From Actinobacteria bacterium IMCC25003 (GTDB lineage: Bacteria > Actinomycetota > Actinomycetes > Nanopelagicales > Nanopelagicaceae): DNA of 64,000 nucleotides. The DNA is taken from NCBI GenBank assembly GCA_002284855.1, contig CP015603.1, forward strand, positions 1,240,001 through 1,304,000. Direction: 5' to 3'. Made by a program: the position numbers and the translations under genes. Below are positions 10,603 to 18,730 of the stretch, piece by piece; the stretch's first letter is position 1; every line of letters begins with the position of its first letter. The notes below the pieces were generated by a model, which saw only the letters and a program-made list of their open reading frames with translations, was not told the DNA's origin and made no database searches.

Positions 10603-11943
10603 CTAGAGACTGGCAAAACCTTCAGCAAGAACGCCAAGGGCATCCTTCAGAAGTTCATCAGTGATGACGAGCGGAGGTAAGAATCGGATGACGTTTCCGT
10701 ATGTGCCTGCAGTCAAAATAAGCACACCCTTGCTCTGACAGTACTTAATAACCTTTGCCATCGCTTCTGGATGTGGATCCTTGGTTCCAGCATGAACAAG
10801 TTCGATAGCAACCATTGCACCGCGACCACGAACTTCACCGATTATTGGGTACTTAGCCTTTAACGCATTGAGCGAATCTAAGAGAATTGTGCCGATATGC
10901 GCAGCGCGTTCTACCAACTTCTCTTCCTCAATGGTCTCAATAACTGCAAGTGCTGCAGCACAGACGACAGGGTTTCCACCGTAAGTACCTCCGAGTCCAC
11001 CGACGTGGGAAGAATCCATAATTTCTGCGCGAGCAGTAACTGCAGCAAGAGGCATTCCGCCAGCAATTCCCTTTGCAGAGATGATCATGTCTGGCTCCAT
11101 ATTTTCATGCTCAACAGCAAACATCTTGCCTGTGCGAGCAAAGCCTGACTGAACTTCATCAGCGATAAAGACAATCTTATTTTCGGTAGCAAACTTCTGA
11201 AGTCCTGGCATAAATCCAACTGGTGGAACGATAAATCCACCTTCGCCGACAACGGGTTCGATCAAGATCGCTGCAACGTTATGTGCGCCAATCTCTTTTT
11301 CAATCTTGGAAATAACTGCAGCTAATGAATCTTCCGCGATTGTCGCAGGGTTACCTTCGTAACGATATGAATATGGCATTGGCATGCGATAGATCTCGTT
11401 GGCAAATGGACCGAAGCCATCTTTGTAAGGAAGGTTCTTTGCAGTCAGAGCCATAGTGAGGTTGGTGCGACCGTGATAGGCATGTTCGAAGACAACAACA
11501 GCCGCACGCTTTGTGTAGTGACGAGCAATCTTGATGGCATTTTCTACAGCTTCAGCACCTGAGTTTTGAAGGATTGACTTCTTCTTAAACTTTCCTGGTG
11601 TCAGGCGATTGAGCGCTTCACAGACTTCGATGTAACCCATGTAAGGAACTGTGGTGAAGTTTGTATGCGTAAAGTTTGCAACCGCTTCTTGAACAGCCTT
11701 TACAACGCGAGGCGCAGCATTTCCTACGTTTACAACGCCAATACCTGAACCCATATCGATGATGCGGTTGCCGTCGATATCTTCAATAATTGCATCGCGT
11801 GCGCGGCTAACAATCACCGGCATCGCAATTCCTAGTCCCCCAGATACAGCCTCTTTACGTCGCTGCATTGCTGCAGTGGAGAGCGGCCCTGGAATCTCAG
11901 TGGCCAAGTGGCGTGATTGTGGGAGGGGGTCCTTTGATGTCAT
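10603..11943 (-). CDS. gabT: Class III (4-aminobutyrate-type) aminotransferase
   Basis: A PLP-dependent aminotransferase of 446 residues, closest in motifs to 4-aminobutyrate:2-oxoglutarate aminotransferase (succinate-semialdehyde product). Seen: NSGAEAVENA (128-137), FEHAYHGRT (152-160), Asp262 in FIADEVQSGFARTG and the Schiff-base Lys291 in ISAKGIAGGMPLAA. Ornithine or diamine aminotransferase activity is possible. It is divergent from the Orn/Lys/Arg-type decarboxylase over 70 bp, so a role in amine or polyamine turnover is plausible but inferred. The ATG has TAGACT exactly 6 nt upstream. Confidence 0.85.
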   Translation of the reverse strand: MTSKDPLPQSRHLATEIPGPLSTAAMQRRKEAVSGGLGIAMPVIVSRARDAIIEDIDGNRIIDMGSGIGVVNVGNAAPRVVKAVQEAVANFTHTNFTTVPYMGYIEVCEALNRLTPGKFKKKSILQNSGAEAVENAIKIARHYTKRAAVVVFEHAYHGRTNLTMALTAKNLPYKDGFGPFANEIYRMPMPYSYRYEGNPATIAEDSLAAVISKIEKEIGAHNVAAILIEPVVGEGGFIVPPVGFMPGLQKFATENKIVFIADEVQSGFARTGKMFAVEHENMEPDMIISAKGIAGGMPLAAVTARAEIMDSSHVGGLGGTYGGNPVVCAAALAVIETIEEEKLVERAAHIGTILLDSLNALKAKYPIIGEVRGRGAMVAIELVHAGTKDPHPEAMAKVIKYCQSKGVLILTAGTYGNVIRFLPPLVITDELLKDALGVLAEGFASL

Positions 11944-11949
11944 GGAGAA

Positions 11950-11955
11950 AGTCTA
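11950..11955 (-). promoter_or_regulatory. Putative -10 element of a leaderless promoter (gabT)
   Basis: TAGACT on the minus strand, 6 nt before the gabT ATG at 11943. Confidence 0.6.
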
Positions 11956-12001
11956 AGCCCATCATTTTCTTCTGCGAGCCGAAGTACTGCTCGGTACAAG
12001 T

Positions 12002-12007
12002 TAGGCT
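12002..12007 (+). promoter_or_regulatory. Putative -10 element of a leaderless promoter (decarboxylase)
   Basis: TAGGCT, 6 nt before the decarboxylase ATG at 12014. The divergent gabT -10 is 46 bp away. Confidence 0.5.
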
Positions 12008-12013
12008 TGCCAC

Positions 12014-13450
12014 ATGAGCAACCTTAGAGAGAGCGCACCACTGCTCGACGCCTATCTCTCTTACTTTGAAAGTGCTCGAACACCATTCACGATTCCAGGG
12101 CATAAGCAGAAAACAAGCGCGCTCGATGCAGGTCTAGGTGCTGTGGTTGATTCTGATACTCCGCTCTACGGTGGCCTCGATGAAATCAAATTAACCAACC
12201 AGACCTTAAAGAAAGCTGAAGCTCTGGCTGCGAAGTTGTGGGGCGCTGACTACGCGCGCTTCTCTACCGGTGGATCTACTCACGCCAATCAAGCAATCAT
12301 CTTCGCGCTCGGAAAGCCCGGAGACAAAGTTGCAGTCTCACGCACTGCTCACCGTTCTGTCTTAAGCGCACTCGTACTTGCAGGGCTCGAACCGATCTGG
12401 ATGTCTCCCGAAATTGATTCTGCAACAGGCGTTCCTATTGGAATCGAAGTAGCGGAGTTGAAGCGCGCACTCATTGAAAAACCAATTGCAGTTCTGCTTA
12501 CTGAACCTGGTTACCTAGGAGCGATTTCAGATCTGCCGGTACTCATTGAGGCAGCACATGCAGTCGATGTTCCCGTCATTCTCGATGCCGCGTGGGGCGG
12601 TCACTTTGGTTTCCATCCCGATCTACCTCGTCATGCATTCCAAGTGGGTGCTGATGCCCTCATTACAAGTACACATAAAGCACTTCCTGGTTACAGCGCC
12701 TCAGCACTTTTGCTTGCACGAACCACATTGTTAAGCGCAGAAAGACTTGAGCAGAGCTTTGAAACAACTCACACAACATCGCCTGCAGGTGCACCACTTG
12801 CATCTATCGATGGAGTGCGCGCACTGCTTGAAACTCGAGGCGAAGAACTGATTGGAGCGTTACTTTCCAAAATCCACCGCTTCAAAGAGATGGTCCAGGC
12901 GGAATTTGCTCTTCCTATATTTCTCTATCCATCAGATTTCCCAGCAGGTCGCTTTGATCCTTCAAAAATCGTTCTCCGTGTACAGCAGTTAGGTGCATCT
13001 GGAGTTGAAATTGAGCAAGATCTTCAGGCAAAAGGAATCCGCGTTGAGATGGCCGACCGCGACACCATCGTCTTCCTTGCAACGATTGCCGATTCGCAAG
13101 CCGATTTAGATCAGTTGGCCGATGCACTCATTCCTATTTTGAAGAAGCGCCAAGAGCAACGGCGTGAAAGTGCGACTGCGTTGAGCTGGTCTGTTGTTCC
13201 ACAACGCGCAACATCTATGCGCGACGCCTACTTTTCTGAAACCGAGATGGTCACTGCGGCAAGCGCCGTCGGACGAATCTCTGCCGATTTGATTGCGCCG
13301 TACCCGCCTGGCGTTGCAGTCGTGGCTCCTGGAGAGCTTTTGACACAACAGATTATTGAAGGACTTAGCGCATCACGAGCTGCCGGCGTGCGTATTGCGT
13401 ACGCAACTGATGCAACTCTTTCAAGCTACCGAGTCGTCGCTCGTTCATAA
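12014..13450 (+). CDS. Orn/Lys/Arg decarboxylase family protein
   Basis: A 478-residue fold-type I PLP decarboxylase of the short Gram-positive SpeA/Cad type. Seen: FTIPGHKQ (25-32), FSTGGSTHAN (83-92), AHRSV (112-116), DAAWGGHFGFH (191-201) and the PLP Lys222 in TSTHKALPGYSAS, followed by a C-terminal domain with APYPPGVAVVAPGE. It would remove CO2 from lysine, arginine or ornithine to give cadaverine, agmatine or putrescine; the substrate cannot be decided here. It is monocistronic, divergent from gabT and convergent with the SDR gene (4-bp gap). Confidence 0.85.
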   Translation: MSNLRESAPLLDAYLSYFESARTPFTIPGHKQKTSALDAGLGAVVDSDTPLYGGLDEIKLTNQTLKKAEALAAKLWGADYARFSTGGSTHANQAIIFALGKPGDKVAVSRTAHRSVLSALVLAGLEPIWMSPEIDSATGVPIGIEVAELKRALIEKPIAVLLTEPGYLGAISDLPVLIEAAHAVDVPVILDAAWGGHFGFHPDLPRHAFQVGADALITSTHKALPGYSASALLLARTTLLSAERLEQSFETTHTTSPAGAPLASIDGVRALLETRGEELIGALLSKIHRFKEMVQAEFALPIFLYPSDFPAGRFDPSKIVLRVQQLGASGVEIEQDLQAKGIRVEMADRDTIVFLATIADSQADLDQLADALIPILKKRQEQRRESATALSWSVVPQRATSMRDAYFSETEMVTAASAVGRISADLIAPYPPGVAVVAPGELLTQQIIEGLSASRAAGVRIAYATDATLSSYRVVARS

Positions 13451-13454
13451 CCAC

Positions 13455-14213
13455 CTATCGAATTGGCTTGCGATACACCTTGTGCGAAACAGCTTGCGCA
13501 AGAGGCTTAATCATCATCGAATCAACGTTGAAGTGATCAGGGAGCATCACAACCCAGCGAATCGCTTCAGCAACATCTTCAGCCACCAAAGGCTTTTCGA
13601 TTCCTTCATAAATCTTCGCAGCCGCGTCAAGATTTCCCTTGTAGCGAATCTTGGCAAACTCTTCGGTCTTCACAATTCCTGGGGCAATCTCTGTCACACG
13701 AATTGGTTCGCCGTTAAGTTCGAGGCGCAATGTATCTACGAGTGATGCCTCGCCAAATTTTGCGGCAGCGTAACTGCCGCCATTCTCATAAGTACGGTGG
13801 GCTGCTGTTGAAGTAATAAGAACAATGTGCCCTTTGCGGTGTTCCCTAAAGAGCGGAGTAATTGCCTTCACCATACGGACTGCACCAACCACGTTGATAT
13901 CAAATGTTTTCTGCCAGATTTCAGGGTCCGAGTCCATGACGGAATCCGCATCAAATGCGCCGCCTGCACTATGTACGAGTACAGATACATGAGCATTTCC
14001 CAAATGAGCAATCAGGGCATCAACACTTGCTTGGCTCGTGACATCTAATTCAACTGCTTCAATATTTGGATCGCTCGCGGCGAGCGCTGCCAATTTATCT
14101 GTGCGTCGCGCTGCGGCGATAACGTGATAGCCATTCTTTGCCAAAATTTGTGCTGTGGCCGCACCGATTCCGCTGCTTGCTCCAGTAATAACTGCGTATT
14201 CACGTGATGTCAT
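13455..14213 (-). CDS. Short-chain dehydrogenase/reductase
   Basis: A classical 252-residue SDR with the cofactor motif TGASSGIG at 10-17, NVVG near 108 and the catalytic pair Tyr148/Lys152 in GGSYAAAKFGE. It resembles the YdfG-like NADP-dependent serine/3-hydroxy acid dehydrogenases, but the substrate is not determinable. It is a single gene, divergent from the DUF4389 gene; its ATG lies 6 nt after a minus-strand TACCCT. Confidence 0.88.
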   Translation of the reverse strand: MTSREYAVITGASSGIGAATAQILAKNGYHVIAAARRTDKLAALAASDPNIEAVELDVTSQASVDALIAHLGNAHVSVLVHSAGGAFDADSVMDSDPEIWQKTFDINVVGAVRMVKAITPLFREHRKGHIVLITSTAAHRTYENGGSYAAAKFGEASLVDTLRLELNGEPIRVTEIAPGIVKTEEFAKIRYKGNLDAAAKIYEGIEKPLVAEDVAEAIRWVVMLPDHFNVDSMMIKPLAQAVSHKVYRKPIR

Positions 14214-14242
14214 TGGGAAAGGGTATATGCGAGGACTAGGAT
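14213..14242 (+). promoter_or_regulatory. Putative leaderless promoter (-35/-10) for the DUF4389 gene
   Basis: TTGGGA at 14213-14218, an 18-bp spacer and TAGGAT at 14237-14242, then 6 nt to the ATG at 14249. The -35 begins at the base that is also the first base of the divergent SDR start codon. Confidence 0.6.
14220..14225 (-). promoter_or_regulatory. Putative -10 element of a leaderless promoter (SDR)
   Basis: TACCCT on the minus strand, 6 nt before the SDR ATG at 14213. It lies inside the -35 to -10 spacer of the opposing DUF4389 promoter. Confidence 0.5.
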
Positions 14243-14248
14243 TAAGCC

Positions 14249-14833
14249 ATGAGTAGACAAATTAAGACAGATATCGAAATCGCCTACAAGAAGCGCAATA
14301 AGACGACAGTTTTCTGGCGTGGAATTCTCGTATTCCCCGTTGCAGTCTTTGTAGGTGCCTTCGCGGTGAATTCCAGTTGGGATTGGGCCGCTGGATTCGT
14401 AATTCTGCCAGCGCTGCTATCGCTTGTTATTCGTGAGGTCTACCCAAGCTATCTACTCACCTTCAATCATGCTCTTCTCGAGCTACAAACTCGCGTGATT
14501 GCTTACGCCCTACTTCTTACCGATGATTACCCATCGATTGAACGTAATAAGAATATTGCTGTTATCTTTCCAGATATCAAGGGTGGAAAGACTCTCAACC
14601 GCTGGCTCCCACTTATCAAGTGGTTCTTGGCCATTCCGCTCATTGTGGTCGGAGTTATTTACACACTCATTGCCCTCGGAATGACATTGATTGCATGGAT
14701 TGTTACCTTCTCAACAGGAAATTATCCAAAGTGGGCCGGAAAATTTGTCTTCGGCACTCTCCGTTTCTGGAATCGAGTAAATGGTTATGCCTTCTTACTA
14801 GTTTCAGATAAGTACCCTTCCTTTTCACTCTAA
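14249..14833 (+). CDS. DUF4389 membrane protein
   Basis: A 194-residue integral membrane protein with four or so hydrophobic segments, two near the N-terminus and two near 125-165. The C-terminal region with YPKWAGKFVFG, FWNRVNGYAFLL and DKYPSF is typical of DUF4389, and a similar DDYPSIE segment near 92-98 suggests an internal duplication. No biochemical function is established for this family. It is co-transcribed with the following GNAT gene through a TAATG overlap. Confidence 0.8.
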   Translation: MSRQIKTDIEIAYKKRNKTTVFWRGILVFPVAVFVGAFAVNSSWDWAAGFVILPALLSLVIREVYPSYLLTFNHALLELQTRVIAYALLLTDDYPSIERNKNIAVIFPDIKGGKTLNRWLPLIKWFLAIPLIVVGVIYTLIALGMTLIAWIVTFSTGNYPKWAGKFVFGTLRFWNRVNGYAFLLVSDKYPSFSL

Positions 14834-15279
14834 TGACAACATCGGTACGCCCAATAAAGGCTGAAGATAAAGAGCGTTGGCTCGTGCTGTGGCAGGGATA
14901 TCTCGACTTCTATAAGACGGTAGTTCCCGCAGAGCAGACAGAACGCACATGGAATCGCATCATGGATCCTGATTTCAATATGAAGTGCGCTGTCGTTGAA
15001 CTCGATGGCAAGGTCGTTGGCTTCACTACCTACAACCTTCAGAATTCAACCTGGTCTCCAAATGGCCATTGCTATCTCGAAGATCTCTTTGTTGAGCCTG
15101 CTGCTCGCGGTACTGGTTCTGGTCGTGCGCTTATCGAATTCGTGAAGGCTTATGCGCTAGAAATGAAATGTTCGCGCCTTTATTGGAATACCGATGCTGA
15201 TAATGACACTGCTCGAAAGCTCTATGACACCTACGTACTTGAATCGGGTAAACGCCAATATCGCGTCCAGCTTCCTTAA
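14833..15279 (+). CDS. GNAT-family N-acetyltransferase
   Basis: A 148-residue acetyltransferase. The acetyl-CoA binding segment is VEPAARGTGSGRALIEF (RxxGxGxxL type) and the C-terminal part has YWNTDADNDTARKLYD, typical of GNATs close to spermidine/diamine acetyltransferase-like members. The substrate is unknown. The start overlaps the DUF4389 stop codon by one base, so translation is likely coupled. It is convergent with the next GNAT gene with no gap. Confidence 0.85.
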   Translation: MTTSVRPIKAEDKERWLVLWQGYLDFYKTVVPAEQTERTWNRIMDPDFNMKCAVVELDGKVVGFTTYNLQNSTWSPNGHCYLEDLFVEPAARGTGSGRALIEFVKAYALEMKCSRLYWNTDADNDTARKLYDTYVLESGKRQYRVQLP

Positions 15280-15777
15280 TTAATTGGTTGGAGTTTTTCT
15301 AATCATTCGCTGGTAATACATCCCTAGTTTGCGAGTACTTTCTTGCTTCTCGCCCATCTTTTGAAAACCTATTTTTTCATAGGCTCTGATTGCGACTTCG
15401 TTATCTACCCACACACCAAGCCCCTGAGTGAGCCAATCTCTCTCAGCTGCTTGGCTGTCAACGAATTGAAAGAGGGATTGCAGCACCCCTGTGCCACGAA
15501 ATTCAGGCTGTATCCAGCAAGAACCGATCCAACAGGTAGCTCCAAAATCTCCTTTAAGATTTTCCACTGACATAAACCCGATATCAACTCCATCGACAGA
15601 TGCAATTACGCCAGAGAAGATCTTGAATTTCTCTCGCCATGCATTTTCATCGTAAGCGCGTTCGGCCTCAAGATTTCCGCCGAATGCATGTCCATCGTTT
15701 TCGAGCGCAGCTAGGCGAATATCTCGTAAGCGCGCCCACTCATTTTCAGTTAGCTCTTCAACGTTGATGCGCTGCAT
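15280..15777 (-). CDS. GNAT-family N-acetyltransferase
   Basis: A 165-residue acetyltransferase with RLRDIRLAALENDGHAFG near the N-terminus, the CoA-binding region IQPEFRGTGVLQSLFQF and the typical C-terminal segment NEVAIRAYEKIGFQKMG. The substrate is unknown. It is translated from an ATG 6 nt after TAAAGT, so it probably has its own leaderless transcript although it follows the PGPGW gene by only 9 bp. Confidence 0.85.
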   Translation of the reverse strand: MQRINVEELTENEWARLRDIRLAALENDGHAFGGNLEAERAYDENAWREKFKIFSGVIASVDGVDIGFMSVENLKGDFGATCWIGSCWIQPEFRGTGVLQSLFQFVDSQAAERDWLTQGLGVWVDNEVAIRAYEKIGFQKMGEKQESTRKLGMYYQRMIRKTPTN

Positions 15778-15783
15778 AACCGA

Positions 15784-15789
15784 ACTTTA
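15784..15789 (-). promoter_or_regulatory. Putative -10 element of a leaderless promoter (GNAT 15280-15777)
   Basis: TAAAGT on the minus strand, 6 nt before the ATG at 15777. It includes the stop codon of the upstream PGPGW-family gene. Confidence 0.5.
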
Positions 15790-16038
15790 CTTCTTAAATA
15801 ATTTCCTTGGGTTGAGTTTTGCTCCGTGGTGGCGCACTCGAATCAACATCGCCTCAGCCCAAGCAAACTCAAGTGCTAGAACAACTAATCCGAGAATTAG
15901 AAGTGGCATCGTAAATGGACCAGGGAGAACTACGAGCAATAGCCCAGTAATGATTAGGGTAGAACCGATTACGAGAACGATTGTTTTGCGCAGTGCAGAT
16001 GGAAGCGATCTCCACGCCTGCGCCAATTTACTCTTCAA
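15787..16038 (-). CDS. PGPGW-family small transmembrane protein
   Basis: An 83-residue protein with two membrane helices separated by LLVVLPGPFTMPLLILGL, the hallmark of the actinobacterial TIGR02611/PGPGW family (function unknown). An ATG at 16068 would add 10 residues. The TTG at 16038 is preferred because GGGGGAA lies 6 nt upstream and it overlaps the terC stop by 11 bases, like the GNAT/pgl overlap. It is co-transcribed with terC. Confidence 0.72.
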   Translation of the reverse strand: MKSKLAQAWRSLPSALRKTIVLVIGSTLIITGLLLVVLPGPFTMPLLILGLVVLALEFAWAEAMLIRVRHHGAKLNPRKLFKK

Positions 16039-17017
16039 TGCTCGTTCCCCCGGTGATACGACCAGCATGCGCTTTCGAAGTTGGATCCGACTTTGTCTTG
16101 ATCAAACTTGCGACTGTCGATACGAGAAGTATGACACCAATGACACTGAGCCCGACAGATGTTGGGATCTTTGGAATCGAGTGGAACTGTTCGTGGAGGT
16201 AGGTCATGACCAGCTTTCCACCAATAAAAATCAGGATAAATGAGAGCCCAAGAGATAGATAGACCAATCGGTCGAGCAAACCTTTCACTAAGAAGTAAAG
16301 GGCGCGCAGACCAAGGAGCGCAAAGGCATTTGCTGCGAACACAAGGAAAGTTTCGGATGTGACACCGAAGGTCGCAGGAATCGAGTCAAGTGCAAAGAGA
16401 AGATCTGTAGAGCCAATTGCAATCATCACCAAGAACATAGGTGTGGCAACGCGCTTACCGTTCTGGCGAATGAACATCTTTGATCCATGGAACTCATCTA
16501 CCATGGTTAAACGCTTACGTATCTTGCGGACAATGATGTTGTCGCCAGGTTCTGGGTCTTCGTTCCAGTGCTTGAAGAGCCCAATACCTGTCCAGATAAG
16601 GATTGCTCCGAAGATGACAAAAGTGAAGGAGAAGGCAGCCAGAGCTGCTGCACCAACTGAAATAAATATCGCACGAAGTACTAGTGCCAACATCACACCG
16701 ATGAGCAATACGCGTTGGTGATAAATACTCGGTACTGCGAATTGGGCAAGGATGATGACGAAAACAAAGAGGTTATCTACAGAGAGTGACTTCTCGACTA
16801 GGTAGGCAGCAAAGAACTCTGTACCGCTCTGCGATCCGTAACGTTGAAAGACCCAGATGCCGAAGGCCACTGCGATACCGATATAAAAGGTTGACCAACC
16901 AGCAGCTTCCTTAAATTTCACTTCGTGAGGCTTTGAACTGACGGTGAATAAATCAATTAACAGAAGAAGTGCAATCAGCCCAACAGTTACGGACCAGACA
17001 GTTATGGATACGTTCAT
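16028..17017 (-). CDS. TerC/Alx-family membrane protein, riboswitch-controlled
   Basis: A 329-residue TerC-family integral membrane protein with about eight helices. The conserved acidic helix motifs are present: AYLVEKSLSVDNLFVF near residue 75 and IGSTDLLFALDSIPATFG near 200. Alx/TerC/MeeF proteins export Mn2+ or metallate secreted enzymes, and an upstream yybP-ykoY element (17051-17145) supports Mn2+ control. The ATG has GGAGAG about 7 nt upstream, so this gene is leadered, unlike many neighbours. It is followed by the PGPGW gene. A paralogue without riboswitch lies at 39162-40037. Confidence 0.93.
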   Translation of the reverse strand: MNVSITVWSVTVGLIALLLLIDLFTVSSKPHEVKFKEAAGWSTFYIGIAVAFGIWVFQRYGSQSGTEFFAAYLVEKSLSVDNLFVFVIILAQFAVPSIYHQRVLLIGVMLALVLRAIFISVGAAALAAFSFTFVIFGAILIWTGIGLFKHWNEDPEPGDNIIVRKIRKRLTMVDEFHGSKMFIRQNGKRVATPMFLVMIAIGSTDLLFALDSIPATFGVTSETFLVFAANAFALLGLRALYFLVKGLLDRLVYLSLGLSFILIFIGGKLVMTYLHEQFHSIPKIPTSVGLSVIGVILLVSTVASLIKTKSDPTSKAHAGRITGGTSIEE

Positions 17018-17050
17018 AATTTTCTCTCCTTGACTCGCGTGTGTAGTGAC

Positions 17051-17145
17051 GTGGTCAAGGTCTTCCTAACCGACATGTCGGCCAGCGCCCCGGGTTTTTA
17101 CACCGTAATGACGAGGTGGCTGTATCTAGGTACTCCCCTTAATTA
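17051..17145 (-). promoter_or_regulatory. yybP-ykoY manganese riboswitch
   Basis: On the minus strand the terC leader has the 5' signature AAGGGGAGTA (17140-17131) and the 3' part GCCGACATGTCGG followed by TTAGGAAGACCTTG. This matches the conserved blocks of the yybP-ykoY class (GGGGAGUA, then GACAU hairpin and AAGACC). The fold sits about 35 nt before the terC start codon and 10-15 nt after a good promoter. Known members sense Mn2+ and turn on Mn exporters. Confidence 0.88.
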
Positions 17146-17151
17146 CTTTAA

Positions 17152-17180
17152 ATTCTAGATGTGACTTATAAGTAGTGCAA
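17152..17180 (-). promoter_or_regulatory. Promoter for terC and its riboswitch
   Basis: On the minus strand TTGCAC (17180-17175), a 17-bp spacer and TAGAAT (17157-17152). The predicted start lies just upstream of the riboswitch. Confidence 0.65.
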
Positions 17181-17189
17181 CTCCTCCCC

Positions 17190-17195
17190 TATTAT
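17190..17195 (+). promoter_or_regulatory. Putative -10 element of the inositol operon promoter
   Basis: TATTAT about 26 nt before the iolA ATG, giving a short leader with the ribosome binding site. The -35 region is poor (TTATAA at 18 bp), so control by a regulator is likely. It overlaps the divergent terC promoter region. Confidence 0.45.
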
Positions 17196-17220
17196 GCGAG
17201 TCTGTCCACGAGGGGGAAAT

Positions 17221-18711
17221 ATGAGCGCAGTTGTTAATCACTGGATCAATGGAACTGAGTACGTCAGCAAGTCAGGTCGCACCGCACCTGTCTATGACCC
17301 AGCTCTTGGTACAGAGACAAAGCGCGTAGCCCTTGCAAACCAAGTTGAAATTGATGCTGCAATCAAGGCAGCTAAAGATGCATTCCCTGCATGGCGCGAT
17401 GAATCACTCGCTAAGCGTCAACAAATAATCTTTACCTTCCGCGAACTTCTCAACGCTCGCAAAGGCGAGCTTGCAGAGATCATTACAAGTGAACACGGAA
17501 AAGTCCTTTCCGATGCACTCGGTGAAATTACTCGCGGCCAAGAAGTAGTCGAATTCGCGACAGGTATCCCGCACCTTCTCAAAGGTTTCTATTCAGAGAA
17601 CGTCTCAACCGGCGTAGATGTCTATACAACTCGCCAACCACTCGGCGTCGTAGGAATTATCAGTCCGTTTAACTTCCCTGCAATGGTTCCGATGTGGTTC
17701 TTCCCGATCGCAATTGCTGCAGGAAATACAGTTGTCATCAAGCCATCTGAAAAAGATCCATCGGCATCGATGTGGGTTGCAAAGCTTTGGAAAGAAGCCG
17801 GTCTTCCTGATGGTGTATTCAACGTTCTCAATGGCGATAAGGAATCTGTAGACGGACTTCTCAACAGCCCTGATGTCGAGTCAATCTCCTTCGTAGGTTC
17901 AACTCCGATTGCACAATATATTTACGAGAGCGCTTCCCGCACAGGTAAGCGTGTTCAGGCGCTCGGCGGGGCAAAGAATCACATGTTGGTTCTCCCTGAT
18001 GCAGATCTCGAACTCGTTGCAGACTCTGCCATCAATGCTGGCTTCGGAAGCGCGGGCGAGCGCTGCATGGCAATCTCAGTTGTTGTTGCAGTTGAACCTG
18101 TTGCAGATAAGTTGATTCCAAAGATTGTCGAGCGCATGGGCAAGCTCCGCACCGGCGACGGTCGTCGTGGCTGCGATATGGGTCCACTCGTTACTCGCGA
18201 ACACCGCGATAAAGTCGCGTCATATATCGATATCGCCGAAAAAGATGGTGCCACAGTTGTTGTCGATGGCCGTAACCCTCAGGTTGATGGCGATGCCAAT
18301 GGCTTCTGGCTTGCACCTACTTTGGTCGACAAGGTACCTACAACTTCTAAGGTCTACACCGAAGAAATCTTCGGACCAGTTCTCTCTATCGTGCGCGTAA
18401 AGAGCTACGACGAAGGTGTTGCACTGATTAATAGCGGTGCATTCGGAAACGGAACAGCGATCTTTACCAACGATGGTGGCGCAGCTCGCCGCTTCCAGAA
18501 TGAAATTCAGGTAGGTATGGTCGGAATCAACGTTCCTATCCCGGTACCTGTTGCTTACTACTCCTTCGGTGGTTGGAAGCAATCACTCTTCGGCGATACA
18601 AAAGCACACGGCGTAGAAGGAGTTCACTTCTTCACTCGTGGCAAGGCAATAACTTCTCGCTGGCTTGATCCAAGTCACGGTGGAATTAACCTCGGTTTCC
18701 CACAGAACTAA
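17221..18711 (+). CDS. iolA: Methylmalonate-/malonate-semialdehyde dehydrogenase (CoA-acylating)
   Basis: Last step of inositol catabolism: malonate semialdehyde + CoA + NAD+ to acetyl-CoA + CO2 (also methylmalonate semialdehyde to propionyl-CoA). The 496-residue length matches MmsA/IolA. Seen: SPFNFPAMVPMWFFP, FVGSTPIAQYIY, GGAKNHMLVLPDAD and the catalytic Cys in GSAGERCMAIS near residue 285. The ATG at 17221 is used because AGGGGG lies just upstream; an in-frame ATG at 17194 overlaps the -10 element. First gene of the operon, 20 bp before iolB. Confidence 0.95.
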   Translation: MSAVVNHWINGTEYVSKSGRTAPVYDPALGTETKRVALANQVEIDAAIKAAKDAFPAWRDESLAKRQQIIFTFRELLNARKGELAEIITSEHGKVLSDALGEITRGQEVVEFATGIPHLLKGFYSENVSTGVDVYTTRQPLGVVGIISPFNFPAMVPMWFFPIAIAAGNTVVIKPSEKDPSASMWVAKLWKEAGLPDGVFNVLNGDKESVDGLLNSPDVESISFVGSTPIAQYIYESASRTGKRVQALGGAKNHMLVLPDADLELVADSAINAGFGSAGERCMAISVVVAVEPVADKLIPKIVERMGKLRTGDGRRGCDMGPLVTREHRDKVASYIDIAEKDGATVVVDGRNPQVDGDANGFWLAPTLVDKVPTTSKVYTEEIFGPVLSIVRVKSYDEGVALINSGAFGNGTAIFTNDGGAARRFQNEIQVGMVGINVPIPVPVAYYSFGGWKQSLFGDTKAHGVEGVHFFTRGKAITSRWLDPSHGGINLGFPQN

Positions 18712-18730
18712 TCGACACAGAACTAAGTAG

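Noticed and set aside
13356-13745. 129-codon plus-strand frame over the end of the decarboxylase and the SDR
   Set aside because: Antisense shadow of the SDR codons; no ribosome site or family features.
15764-16243. 159-codon plus-strand frame opposite the PGPGW and terC genes
   Set aside because: Overlaps two real minus-strand genes in full and has no recognisable domain.
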